Shown: positions 10,165-18,607 of the stretch, one piece after another | Numbering within the stretch: the first letter of the stretch is position 1 | Layout of the letters: the number at the start of each line of letters is the position of its first letter | NCBI GenBank assembly: GCA_963738375.1 | Contig: CAVTWL010000006.1 | Location: 1,178,001 to 1,242,000, forward strand | Length of the DNA stretch: 64,000 nucleotides | Direction of reading: 5' to 3' | DNA from: Bog-159 sp963738375 | Lineage (GTDB): Bacteria > Acidobacteriota > Terriglobia > Bryobacterales > Bryobacteraceae | The notes under the pieces: model-generated | Told to the model about the DNA's origin: nothing | Database searches by the model: none | What the model saw: only the letters and a program-made list of their open reading frames with translations | Made by a program: the position numbers and the translations under genes

Positions 10165-11379
10165 TTATGGTAGCAGCCCATGGCGCCGTTGCGACCCGCG
10201 CAGCACCGCGTACGCCGCCAGCGGAAGCACCGCCGCCGTGACACACACCGGACCGTACCCATGCGCATCCACCACGGCCCCGATCGCCGGCGAAATCAGC
10301 GCTTGCACCGCGCCGTAGGACGCCACCAGCAGCGATATCGCCAGTCCCGCGCGCGCCCCGCCGAAGGTATCCAGGGGAATCGTGTACACGTTCACGCTGA
10401 TCGCCGAAACCGCCAGGATGCTGAGTGAAATGCCGGCCGCCGTCCACCCCGGCGTGGGCATCAGCGGAATCAATGCCGTGGCGAGCGCCAGCACTCCCCC
10501 CCCCAGGCAAACCCGCGTGCGCGCATCCACCGCAGACCGCCCGCCCCGCATCCACCGCAGCGACAACCACCCGCCGCCGAATCCGCCCACCGTTGCGATG
10601 GCCGGCGGAATCACGGCATACCAGTTCGCCTGTGCCAGCGCCAGGCGGTGCTTCTCCACCAGGTACAACGTGGTCCAATTGGTCCACAGCGAATAAACGC
10701 TCATGTTCAGCGCATTCGCCGCCACCAGCGCCCACATCCGCCGCGACCCGAGCAGCGCCCCAATGCCGCCGTCAACCGCCGCCGCCTTGCTATCCCCCCC
10801 CGCGTCCGCCAAAACCCGCGCCTTGCGCGCCGTCAGATTCCAAAGCGGAATCCACAACAACCCCAAACTCCCCGTAATTACGAACGCCTGCCGCCACCCA
10901 TACCGCATCGCCATCCAGGTTGCCACCGGCGGCGCCAGGATCAGCCCCAAACTCACCCCGGCCTGATTCCACGCATTGCCCAGCGCCCGTTCCGCCGGCC
11001 GCAGATAACGGTGGATGGCTTTGCCCGCCCCCGGAATTCCGGCCGCTTCCGACATGCCCAGCACGCCGCGGCATCCCAACAGTCCGCCGAGTCCATGCGT
11101 GAATCCCGTGCAGATCCCCGCGCACGACCACACCCCTACCGCAAGACTGGCCGCGCGCGTCAACCCGATGCGGTCGATCAGCATCCCGGCAAATGGCGCG
11201 CACGCCGCATATGCGATCGAAAACACCGACAGGATCAGCCCGTATTGCGCATTGTTCAAATGAAAATCCGCGCGCACCAGCGGCGCCAGCGTGGCCAGCG
11301 TTTGCCGGTCCAGATAATTGATGGTCGAGCACAGCACGAACACGCCCATCACCGCCCAGCGGTAAGGACTGTCCTTCAC
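10165..11379 (-). CDS. MFS transporter, anion:cation symporter (ACS) type
   Basis: A 404-residue major facilitator with about twelve helices. INYLDRQTLATLAP in helix 1 and the loop AGMLIDRIGLTRA (motif A region) fit the ACS family, which imports hexuronates, tartrate and other organic anions by H+ symport. The GTG start overlaps the stop of the upstream TPR gene (GTGA), so they are translationally coupled. The helix-4 region contains GMSEAAGIPGAGKAIHRY, typical of ExuT-like proteins. The substrate cannot be fixed from sequence. The frame is intact. Confidence 0.82.
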   Translation of the reverse strand: MKDSPYRWAVMGVFVLCSTINYLDRQTLATLAPLVRADFHLNNAQYGLILSVFSIAYAACAPFAGMLIDRIGLTRAASLAVGVWSCAGICTGFTHGLGGLLGCRGVLGMSEAAGIPGAGKAIHRYLRPAERALGNAWNQAGVSLGLILAPPVATWMAMRYGWRQAFVITGSLGLLWIPLWNLTARKARVLADAGGDSKAAAVDGGIGALLGSRRMWALVAANALNMSVYSLWTNWTTLYLVEKHRLALAQANWYAVIPPAIATVGGFGGGWLSLRWMRGGRSAVDARTRVCLGGGVLALATALIPLMPTPGWTAAGISLSILAVSAISVNVYTIPLDTFGGARAGLAISLLVASYGAVQALISPAIGAVVDAHGYGPVCVTAAVLPLAAYAVLRGSQRRHGLLP

Positions 11380-13049
11380 TGGAACTCGATGGTGGCCACT
11401 TCGCCCTGGGTCGCCAGCCTGGCGTTCGCCTTCGGATAATATTCCACCTTCACCCGCCGCCCGCCCTGCGATCCGCAGCTCAGCTTCCGCTCAGCCGCCC
11501 CCCCCAAGATCGCCACCTGCCCGGGATCCGAGACCAGCAGTTTCACCGTCGTGCGGTCGGCGCTCTCCACCACCAGCCGCAGCCGTTTCCCCAAACAATC
11601 CACCTGTTTTAACACCCCACTCGCCATCCCCGTGGGATGCGGCAGTTCCGACCACGGCACCACTTTCTCTCCCGGGGCGCTCGGCGTCTGCCCTTGGTTG
11701 GCCTTCGCCTCCACCGCATGCAGTTCGTCGCGCGCCTCCTGCTTCAGACGGTCGATGTCGCGCGCCTCCTCGTCCGCCTTCCGCTTCTTCTCCGCGTCCT
11801 GCCAATCCAAACGCTGCGACTCCACATCCAGCCGCTTCCGCTCCATCCGCGCCCGATCCCCAGGCGTCGGCGCGTCTTGTGCGGCCGATTTCCAGGCCTG
11901 GGCTGCCTGCGCGTAATCGTGCATTTCCAGATAGGCTTCCGCCAGCGCCTCCCAATACCCCATGTTCCGTTCGTCCAGCTTGGCCGCCAGCTTCAACTCC
12001 TGGACACGCTTCAAATCCGTCAGCCGCGCCGCCATCAGGAAATGCGGTTCCGCGAGCTTCGGATTGATCTTCGCAGCCCGATCCAGCGCCGCCAGCGCCT
12101 TCGTATTGTCGGATTCCAGCCGCGCATATTCCATAAAACACGCAGCGGTCTTCGCCCCCGCTTCGATCGCCGATGCGAAATCCTTGCGCGCCTCTTCCGT
12201 GTCTTTGTCGCGCAGCGCCAGCATCCCCAGGCCTTCCCACGCGTCCGCCACGTGCGACTTCGCGGCGATGAGCTGGTGATAAATATTTTTCGAATCCGCC
12301 CCCAGCAGCATATCCGCCACCGCCAGTTGGGCCGCGTCCGCATCCACCGGCCGCTCCGGAAAATCCAGCGGACTCATCGCCAGAGGCGAAATCGAAGTAG
12401 CCTCAAACCGTCCCGCCGCCAACGACGCCCGCGCCTGCACCTCGATCTGCTCCGGTGTCTTCCCCACCGCATTGCGGAACGCCGCGTCTTCGTCCACGCC
12501 CTTGCGCAGGTTGTAGAACAGCACCCGCATCTTGCCGTAATATTCCGGATCGACCGCCAGTAAATGCACCCGCGCCCAATCCATATCCGGCTGCGGCGGC
12601 GGCTCGCCCAGCGTGATCCGGATCCCCGACACTTGAATCGTAGAGAACAACGAAACGAGCCCTCGTTCCAGCCGCTCCGGCATGCGCGCCGAATTGGTGT
12701 CCAGGAACAATTGCGTCAGGCGCGCGAAATCTTCGTTGGGTATCCCTTGACCCGCGGTCAAAACCAGATAATACTGTTCCCGCCCGCGCACCACAGGCGC
12801 GCCCAACGCCGGGGCCCCGCTCTTGTACAGCAAGATACGCAACGGTACCGGCAATTGCAGATCGTCGTTGCCCAGCACGTACCCGAGCGCGTGCCGGTAC
12901 TCCTCGAATTTCACCAGCGTCTCGCGCCCGTCTTTGCTTCCCGCGCTGCTGAAAACCTCGGTCGCGCCCGCCGTGAACCGCACCCAGTGCTCGCTGGCAG
13001 CCGCCGCCACCGGCAGCAGACCGCCCAGCACCACCAACCACCGCAGCAT
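11376..13049 (-). CDS. Secreted TPR protein of unknown function
   Basis: A 557-residue protein with a signal peptide (MLRWLVVLGGLLPVAAAAS). Residues 20-200 form a domain that looks like the DUF1570/peptidase-like N-terminus of acidobacterial TPR proteins. Residues 230-400 hold TPR units (AWEGLGMLALRDKDTEEARK, then YWEALAEAYLEMHDYAQAAQ). A charged coiled-coil stretch rich in K, E, R and D follows (about 400-455). The C-terminal 100 residues look like a small beta domain. It is the first gene of a two-gene unit with the MFS transporter, and its stop overlaps that start. The role is unknown. Confidence 0.6.
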   Translation of the reverse strand: MLRWLVVLGGLLPVAAAASEHWVRFTAGATEVFSSAGSKDGRETLVKFEEYRHALGYVLGNDDLQLPVPLRILLYKSGAPALGAPVVRGREQYYLVLTAGQGIPNEDFARLTQLFLDTNSARMPERLERGLVSLFSTIQVSGIRITLGEPPPQPDMDWARVHLLAVDPEYYGKMRVLFYNLRKGVDEDAAFRNAVGKTPEQIEVQARASLAAGRFEATSISPLAMSPLDFPERPVDADAAQLAVADMLLGADSKNIYHQLIAAKSHVADAWEGLGMLALRDKDTEEARKDFASAIEAGAKTAACFMEYARLESDNTKALAALDRAAKINPKLAEPHFLMAARLTDLKRVQELKLAAKLDERNMGYWEALAEAYLEMHDYAQAAQAWKSAAQDAPTPGDRARMERKRLDVESQRLDWQDAEKKRKADEEARDIDRLKQEARDELHAVEAKANQGQTPSAPGEKVVPWSELPHPTGMASGVLKQVDCLGKRLRLVVESADRTTVKLLVSDPGQVAILGGAAERKLSCGSQGGRRVKVEYYPKANARLATQGEVATIEFQ

Positions 13050-13140
13050 CTTCCCATCCTACCAGCCAAATCCGCGCCGAACGCCCTTGGCGCCATGACT
13101 TGTTTTCCCGCCCCCCCTTTGTCCAAAATAGAAACAGGAT

Positions 13141-13617
13141 ATGACCCAAGATCAATCTCTGCGCGAACAACTGGTCTACCTGCTGGATGGCGGAGGCGCG
13201 CATGTAGACTTCACCGCCGCCGTAGCCGGACTCCCCGCCGCCCTCCGCGGCATCCGCCCGAGCGGCCTGCCTCACACCCCCTGGGAACTCCTCGAACACA
13301 TGCGCATCGCGCAATCCGATATTTTGGAATTCACCCGCAAGCCCAAACACGTCTCACCGCCCTGGCCCGCCGGCTATTGGCCCGCCACGCAAGCCCCCCC
13401 CGACGACTCCGCCTGGGAGAAAAGCGTCAAAGCCTTCCGCGCCGATCTCGCCGCCATCCGCCGCATGGTCAAGAACCCCAAGGTCAACCTTCACGCAAAA
13501 ATCCCCCACGGCACGGGTCAGACCGTGCTGCGCGAGGTGCTGCTGGTGGCCGATCACAACTCTTATCACTTAGGGGAAATGATCCTGGTCCGCCGTCTGC
13601 TCGGCGCCTGGAAATAG
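13141..13617 (+). CDS. DinB superfamily protein
   Basis: A 158-residue helical-bundle protein divergent from the TPR gene. It has the DinB_2 pattern: a first His near TPWELLEHMRIAQSD and a last pair in VADHNSYHLGEMILVRRLLGAW. These three His normally bind one metal. This C-terminal signature is very common in acidobacterial DinB proteins. The reaction is unknown; relatives act on small thiols or are stress-induced. The frame is complete. Confidence 0.82.
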   Translation: MTQDQSLREQLVYLLDGGGAHVDFTAAVAGLPAALRGIRPSGLPHTPWELLEHMRIAQSDILEFTRKPKHVSPPWPAGYWPATQAPPDDSAWEKSVKAFRADLAAIRRMVKNPKVNLHAKIPHGTGQTVLREVLLVADHNSYHLGEMILVRRLLGAWK

Positions 13618-13734
13618 TCTGCGTGAATCCGTGTTCATCCGCGGCCAATCTCGTACATAGAAAGCGCCCAGCCAGACTGGCGCCTGTCACCGCGGTTTCC
13701 GCCACGCCATGCGGCTATAATTAGATTCCCGCTC

Positions 13735-14310
13735 ATGCCACCCGACTGGTCCCCCCTCTGGCTCAGCCTCCGTTACGCCAGCCTCGCCACGCTCCTCGCC
13801 GCCCTCCTCGCTCTGCCCCTCGCCCGCTTCGTCGCCGCCCGCCGCACCCCCGCCTCCGACCTGCTCTCAGCCCTCGCTACCCTCCCCATCGTGCTCCCCC
13901 CCGCGGTCCTCGTCTACTACCTCCTCACCGCCGCCGGACTGTTGCAATTCGCCTTCCGCTGGCGATACGCCGTTGTCCTCTCCATCCTCTATACCTTCCC
14001 TTTCCTCCTGCGCCTCGCCGCCGCCAGCCTCCACTGCGTCGACCACCACTGCGAAAACGCCGCCCGCTCCCTCGGCGCCCCCGAATCCGTCGTCTTCCGC
14101 CGCATCACCCTCCCGCTCGCCGCCCGCCGCCTCTTCGCCGCCCTTCTGATCGGTTTCGTCCGCGCCTTCGCCGATTTCGCCGCCACAGTCATCGCCGCCG
14201 CCAAAGCCGCCCCCGCCTGGCTGCTCCCCGTCGCCGCCCTCGCGCTCGCTGTAGTCTACTCCAGCACCCGCCTGGCCCGCGAGAACGCCCGCGCAAAGGC
14301 CCCCGCATGA
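13735..14310 (+). CDS. modB: Molybdate ABC transporter permease
   Basis: A 191-residue inner-membrane permease with about five helices. It carries the EAA loop that docks on the ATPase (ENAARSLGAPESVVFRRITLPLA), with the Gly at the expected place. LPIVLPPAVLVYYLL is a typical ModB/CysT helix. It is a little shorter than E. coli ModB (229 residues). Its last codons overlap the start of the ATPase gene (ATGA at 14307). No periplasmic binding protein gene (modA) lies directly upstream, so substrate recognition must come from elsewhere. Confidence 0.82.
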   Translation: MPPDWSPLWLSLRYASLATLLAALLALPLARFVAARRTPASDLLSALATLPIVLPPAVLVYYLLTAAGLLQFAFRWRYAVVLSILYTFPFLLRLAAASLHCVDHHCENAARSLGAPESVVFRRITLPLAARRLFAALLIGFVRAFADFAATVIAAAKAAPAWLLPVAALALAVVYSSTRLARENARAKAPA

Positions 14311-15357
14311 TGCAGGTGCGCCTCACCGCCCCCGGCCTTGATGTCGATTTTCAGGCATCGGCCGGCATCACCGCCTTGTTCGGCCCCGCCGGCTCGGGCA
14401 AAACCTTCGTCCTGGATGCCATCGCCGGCTTCGCCTCCCCCCCCACCGGCCGCATCATCCTCGACGACGCCATCCTCTTCGACGCCGCCGCCCGCGTCAA
14501 TCTCCCCCCCGCGCCCGCCGCTGTGGCTACATCGCCCGCCACTGGTCGCTCTTCCCGCACATGACCCTCCGCGACAACCTGCTCTTCCCCCTCCACGCCC
14601 TCCCCCCCTCGAACGCCACCGCCAGGTCGGCGAAATGCTGGACCGCTTCAACCTCCATGCCCACGCCCCCGTTCTCCCCCACGAACTCGAACCCGTCGAA
14701 CGCTTGCGCGCCGCCTTCGCCCGCGCCCTCATCGCCGAACCCAAATTGCTCCTCGTCGACGAACCCGCCGCCGGCCTCGACCTCGCCCTCCGCGCCGAGT
14801 GGTTCGCCGCCCTCCGCATGATCCGCGACCACTCCACCGTCCCCGTCCTCCTCGCCGCCCGCGACCTCGAAACCTGCTTCGAACTCGCCTCGTCCATGCT
14901 GCTCCTCCACCAGGGACGCATCCTCCAATCCGGGCCCCCCCGCAAAGTCCTCGACCAGCCCCTCACCGTCGAAGCGGCCCGCCTCCTCGGCATCCGCAAC
15001 CTCTTCCCCGCCGAAATCGTCGCCCTCGATCCCGGCCGCAACACCAGCCGCCTCCGCCTCGAAAGCTTCGAATTGTCCGGCCCTTATCTCCCGGGCCGCC
15101 TCCGCGGCGACCGCGTCTGGCTCTGCGTCGAGCCTGGCCAGTTGCGCGCCTTTCCCCGCAACGGCGCCAAGCCCTCCGCCAATCAAGTCTCCGCCCTCCT
15201 CGAGGCCGCCTGCGAACTCCCCCGCTCGGTCCGCCTCGAATTCGAAGGCGGCATCGTCGCCGAAATCCCCCGTCTCGCCTTCGACCAACAGCAGGATAAT
15301 AAGGATTGGCTGGTGGAGTTTCCGCCCGCCGCCCTGCGAGTCCTCGGATGCCCCTGA
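14307..15357 (+). CDS. modC: Molybdate ABC transporter ATPase (two frameshifts)
   Basis: The ATPase partner of the permease at 13735. Walker A is GPAGSGKT and Walker B is KLLLVDEPAAGLD. The C-terminal third has a TOBE-like oxyanion-binding region (NLFPAEIVALDPG). The frame shifts at two runs of seven C, 14504-14510 and 14602-14608. Between them the missing piece reads RRCGYIARHWSLFPHMTLRD, matching the Q-loop region of ModC, though the usual Gln is absent. The ABC signature LSGGQ is not recognisable: the equivalent position reads HELEPVERLRAAFARAL, inside an intact frame. Reconstructed length is about 350 residues, normal for ModC. Confidence 0.82.
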
Positions 15358-15935
15358 AAACCTTCGACGAATACGTGGCCCTCGCCGAACGCGCCCACGG
15401 CCACATCTGCGCCGGACAAATCCTCGGCCTTCGCATGGCCCTCTACGGCCTCAACCTCCTCCAGCTCGACGACCCCCTCGGCGCCCACCGCAAGCGCCTG
15501 GTCACCTTCATCGAAATCGACCGCTGCGCCACCGACGCCATCCCCGTCGTCACCGGCTGCCGCCTCGGCAAGCGCGCCCTCAAGTTCCGCGATTTCGGCA
15601 AAGTCGCCGCCACCTTCTGCGATCTCGAAGCCAACCGCGCCGTCCGCATCGTCGCCCTCGAAGACTCCAAACGGCGCGCCCTGGAAATGTTCCCCGATAT
15701 CGCCGACAAAAATACCCAGCAGATGCGGGCCTATCGCGAACTCCCCGACTGCGCGCTCTTCTCCACGCAGTGGGTGCGCGTCAATCTCGGCCCAGAGGAA
15801 TTTCCCGGCTACAAAGCCGCCCGAGTGGTCTGCGCGCAATGCGGAGAAGGCATCAACTTCAAGCGCGAAGTCTTTCTCGACGGCCGCGCCCTCTGCAAAG
15901 CCTGTGCCGGCGAACGCTACTACGAGCCTCTCTAG
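15348..15935 (+). CDS. FmdE family protein
   Basis: A 195-residue protein of the FmdE (formylmethanofuran dehydrogenase subunit E-like) family. The N-terminal domain starts KTFDEYVALAERAHGHICAG; the HGHxC motif is the family hallmark and a likely metal ligand. The C-terminal domain is a zinc finger, CAQCGEGINF then CKACAGERYY. The ATG at 15348 overlaps the end of the ATPase gene. FmdE proteins in non-methanogens are often next to molybdate transport or molybdopterin genes, as here, so a role in molybdenum enzyme metabolism is inferred. The biochemical function is unproven. Confidence 0.85.
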   Translation: MPLKTFDEYVALAERAHGHICAGQILGLRMALYGLNLLQLDDPLGAHRKRLVTFIEIDRCATDAIPVVTGCRLGKRALKFRDFGKVAATFCDLEANRAVRIVALEDSKRRALEMFPDIADKNTQQMRAYRELPDCALFSTQWVRVNLGPEEFPGYKAARVVCAQCGEGINFKREVFLDGRALCKACAGERYYEPL

Positions 15936-16521
15936 TGCTCCGCTACTACATCACCGATCGCCGCCCGCTCGGCGGCACCGAACCCCTGGTCCAATCCATC
16001 GCCCAAGCCCTCGCCGCCGGCGTCGACCACATCCAGATCCGGGAAAAGGACCTGCCCACCCGCGAACTGACCGCCCTGGTTACGGGTGCCCTCGCCCTCC
16101 CCAACCCCCACCAAACCAAAATCCTGGTCAACACCCGTGTCGACATCGCCCTCGCCTGCCAAGCCCACGGCGTCCACCTGCCGTCCGCTGCGATCCCCCC
16201 CGCGCCTACCGCGACATCGTCCCGCCCGGCTTCCTGATCGGAGTCTCCTGCCACTCCCAACCCGAAGTACTCCGCGCCGCCGCCGAAGGAGCCGATTTCG
16301 TCGTCTTCGGCCCAGTCTTCTTTACCCACTCGAAAGCAGCTTACGGCGACCCGCTAGGCCTCGAGGCCCTTCAGTCCGCCGCCGCGGCCATAGCCATCCC
16401 CGTCCTCGCCTTGGGCGGAATCACTGCCGAAAACGCCCCGCTCTGCCTCCAGGCCGGAGCCGCCGGCATAGCCGGTATCACGCTTTTCCAATCCAGACCG
16501 GACGGTGAACCAAACCGCTAG
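15935..16521 (+). CDS. thiE: Thiamine-phosphate synthase (one frameshift)
   Basis: ThiE couples the thiazole phosphate with hydroxymethylpyrimidine diphosphate to form thiamine phosphate. The GTG start at 15935 overlaps the FmdE stop and gives LRYYITDRRPLGG. HIQIREKDL and ILVNTRVDIAL follow. At a seven-C run (16195-16201) the frame shifts, after which GVSCHSQPEVLRAAAEGADF, FGPVFFTHSK and VLALGGI complete the enzyme. Phosphate- and Mg-binding motifs are in place. Reconstructed length of about 195 residues is normal. No other thi gene is in the window. Confidence 0.87.
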
Positions 16522-16577
16522 AGCCGAAAAAACAGTTCAAAATGACGGTGGAATAAGAATTCGAAGCGGAACACTTG

Positions 16578-17097
16578 ATGCAGCCTCCCATCACATTCCG
16601 GCAGCTTGGCCGATCTGACTTTCCGCTGCTTCAAGAGTGGCTCTCCGCTCCTCACGTGAAAGCGTGGTGGCATGACCCACTCGATCTCCCGGGCGTCGAG
16701 GCGCAGTATGGCCCCCGGGTCGACGGCGTCGAGCCGACCCATGTTTTCGTGATGGAGGTTGCTGGGACGGCCTTGCGGGTTGATTCAGTGGTATGTCTGG
16801 TCCGATTACCCGCGGCATGCGGCACAACTCAAGGCCGAACTCACTGCGGCTGGTATCGATCTCGCCATAGGAGAACTTGCGATGATCGGCTTAGGATTGG
16901 GGCCGCTTGCAATCCGCGAATTCATCACGCAAATCGTCTTTGCGGACCCGGGCGTCACCGCCGTCGTTACAGATCCCGAGGAGGGAAACGTCAGATCGTT
17001 GCGTGCCTTCAGAAAGGCGGGATTCATGCCGGTGCAACAGGTTCAACTCGTGGGCGAGAACTTCAAACGGCAAGTTGTGCGCCTCGATCGGCTCTAA
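16578..17097 (+). CDS. GNAT acetyltransferase, AAC(6')-like (one frameshift)
   Basis: A GCN5-related N-acetyltransferase resembling aminoglycoside 6'-N-acetyltransferases. The N-terminus reads ITFRQLGRSDFPLLQEWLSA and VKAWWHDP. After a one-base shift between about 16760 and 16790 the sense continues GLIQWYVWSDYPRHAAQL. The acetyl-CoA binding A motif follows (AMIGLGLGPLAIREFI), then FADPGVTAVVTDPEEGNVRS and RAFRKAGF. The total of about 173 residues fits. The family acetylates aminoglycosides with acetyl-CoA, but environmental relatives may have other substrates, so resistance should not be assumed. Confidence 0.75.
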
Positions 17098-17226
17098 CTT
17101 ACCATTGGCGTCCGCACCACGGACTTCAAGGTGGTGACCAACGACAGCCAGGGCGGCCTCGTCGTGTTCGAGCATATGAGGATGGGTGGTTCTACGTCAT
17201 CGAAGGCGACTCGCCCTGTCTGTCTA
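17098..17226 (+). pseudogene. Fragment of a cupin-domain gene
   Basis: Directly after the acetyltransferase the plus strand reads TIGVRTTDFKVVTNDSQGGL, then VVFEH, and in the next frame YEDGWFYVIEGD. Intact cupin proteins carry both pieces in one domain, with a His-rich metal-binding strand between them. That strand is missing here, so about 20 codons seem deleted, and no C-terminal half follows. It is a remnant too short to function. The stop at 17224-17226 abuts the end of the convergent acetamidase gene. Confidence 0.45.
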
Positions 17227-18513
17227 GTGCGGCCCTAATCCGGCCAGCGCCTTTTTGTCAATCCGCGCCACCACATGCACCAGCGGATCGACCACCTCCG
17301 CGATATCGTAGCGAATCGCCGTGCCCAGCACCAAAGCAACTTCGTTTGGCGTCAACTTGTAATCGGCCGCCAGCCACTGCGAAAGGTTTGTGGTGGCCTG
17401 CTGCAGGCCTCGGGCAGGGAGTTGGCGATCCCCGACGCCATGCGATCGTCGGCATTTTCGGCGCGTGGCATATTCGGCCCGTGCCCTTTGATCAAGTCCA
17501 CGGAAAAAGTAAATTCCATGGACGTCTCGAGCGCATCGCCGGTTAACTCGCCCGCGCCCTGCGCAGCGTGACCGTCCCCCAGGAACAGCAGCGCGCCCGG
17601 ATGATTCACGCCGAAATAAAGCGTTACACCCTCGCCAAACTCGCGATAGTCCATGTTTCCGCCCCATGGGCCCTAAGTAGCCTGAACGGAAGGACTGCTC
17701 CTGCGGCGGCGCGACCCCGATGCACCCGAGCATGGGTTTCAGCGGCGCCACATAGTCCTTCATGTGTTCGGAAGGCTTGGCCGGACGCGCCACGCCGTGC
17801 TCGCGATCGAGCGTCCACTCGCCGGAAAAATGCTCGTCCATCTTCAGGTCGCGCAGATAATACGGCGCCAGCGCGCTTCCCACCATCTCCGTTCCGCTGC
17901 CCGCTGTGCCGCGATTCAAACGAACGCGCTTCAAATGCACCACCAGCGTGTCGCCCGGCCAGGCGCCTTCCACATAGAACGGTCCCGTCAAGGGATTGCC
18001 GCCCCTTGCACGCCGTACGCCGTTTTCATCGATGCCGCCGGCGTCCACGCTCTTTGTCTCCACCGTATCGCCCGGAAAAATGTTCAGCGCGGGCGCGATA
18101 TTCCAGGCGAAATAATTGTGGAAGACGGCCGGTTCGAACTTCAGCGTCCTGGGCCCGCCAGCCGGCGGCGTGGGCGGACGTTTTCCGGTAAACGTGAACG
18201 CGCCTTCCAGGTCGGAGCCTTCGCCCTTGATCTCGGCGTCGCTGACAGTAAATTTGACTTTCCCAGCCTTGGCGTTCCCGTTTTCGGTCACCCAGCCCTC
18301 GCATACATTCCCGGTCAACGTACATTCCAAGTTCTCGTTATCCCACGCAAGTTTGGCTGTTGAGCCCTCCACCGTGGCAGTCACGCGGAGATATTGCGGG
18401 CCCATTTGATCCAATACCAGCAGCCAGTCTCCGGCGAACGGGTTGGGCTGCGCCGCGCCAGCGAAGGGCATGAAAAACAGTGTCGTCAGTGAGGTCGCAA
18501 GGATCGCACGCAT
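17224..18513 (-). CDS. Acetamidase/formamidase family protein (two frameshifts)
   Basis: A secreted member of the FmdA/AmdA family, which hydrolyses formamide or acetamide to ammonia and the acid. It has a signal peptide (MRAILATSLTTLFFMPFAGA), about 90 residues of an extra beta domain, then the catalytic core with VETKSVDAGGIDENG, NPLTGPFYVEGAWPGDTL and KPMLGCIGVAP. At about 17660 the sense moves to another frame (MDYREFGEGVTLYFGVNHPG, LFLGDGHAAQGAGE, then EFTFSVDLIKG). It returns near 17400 (YKLTPNEVALVLGTAIRYDI). The whole span is about 430 residues. No amide transporter is adjacent. Confidence 0.85.
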   Translation of the reverse strand: MRAILATSLTTLFFMPFAGAAQPNPFAGDWLLVLDQMGPQYLRVTATVEGSTAKLAWDNENLECTLTGNVCEGWVTENGNAKAGKVKFTVSDAEIKGEGSDLEGAFTFTGKRPPTPPAGGPRTLKFEPAVFHNYFAWNIAPALNIFPGDTVETKSVDAGGIDENGVRRARGGNPLTGPFYVEGAWPGDTLVVHLKRVRLNRGTAGSGTEMVGSALAPYYLRDLKMDEHFSGEWTLDREHGVARPAKPSEHMKDYVAPLKPMLGCIGVAPPQEQSFRSGYLGPMGRKHGLSRVWRGCNALFRRESSGRAAVPGGRSRCAGRGRVNRRCARDVHGIYFFRGLDQRARAEYATRRKCRRSHGVGDRQLPARGLQQATTNLSQWLAADYKLTPNEVALVLGTAIRYDIAEVVDPLVHVVARIDKKALAGLGPH

Positions 18514-18607
18514 AGTCGGTTAGAAACTCCCCAATTCGACTCTGACGTACGGAGCGCCACTCTGGTTAGGCCGGACGATCGGATCGCCCGGGCAGCGGCC
18601 GCCGCGT

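Noticed and set aside
13716..13721. TATAAT 14 bp before the modB start
   Set aside because: No matching -35 hexamer at the right distance, and the leader would be only a few bases; not reported as a promoter.
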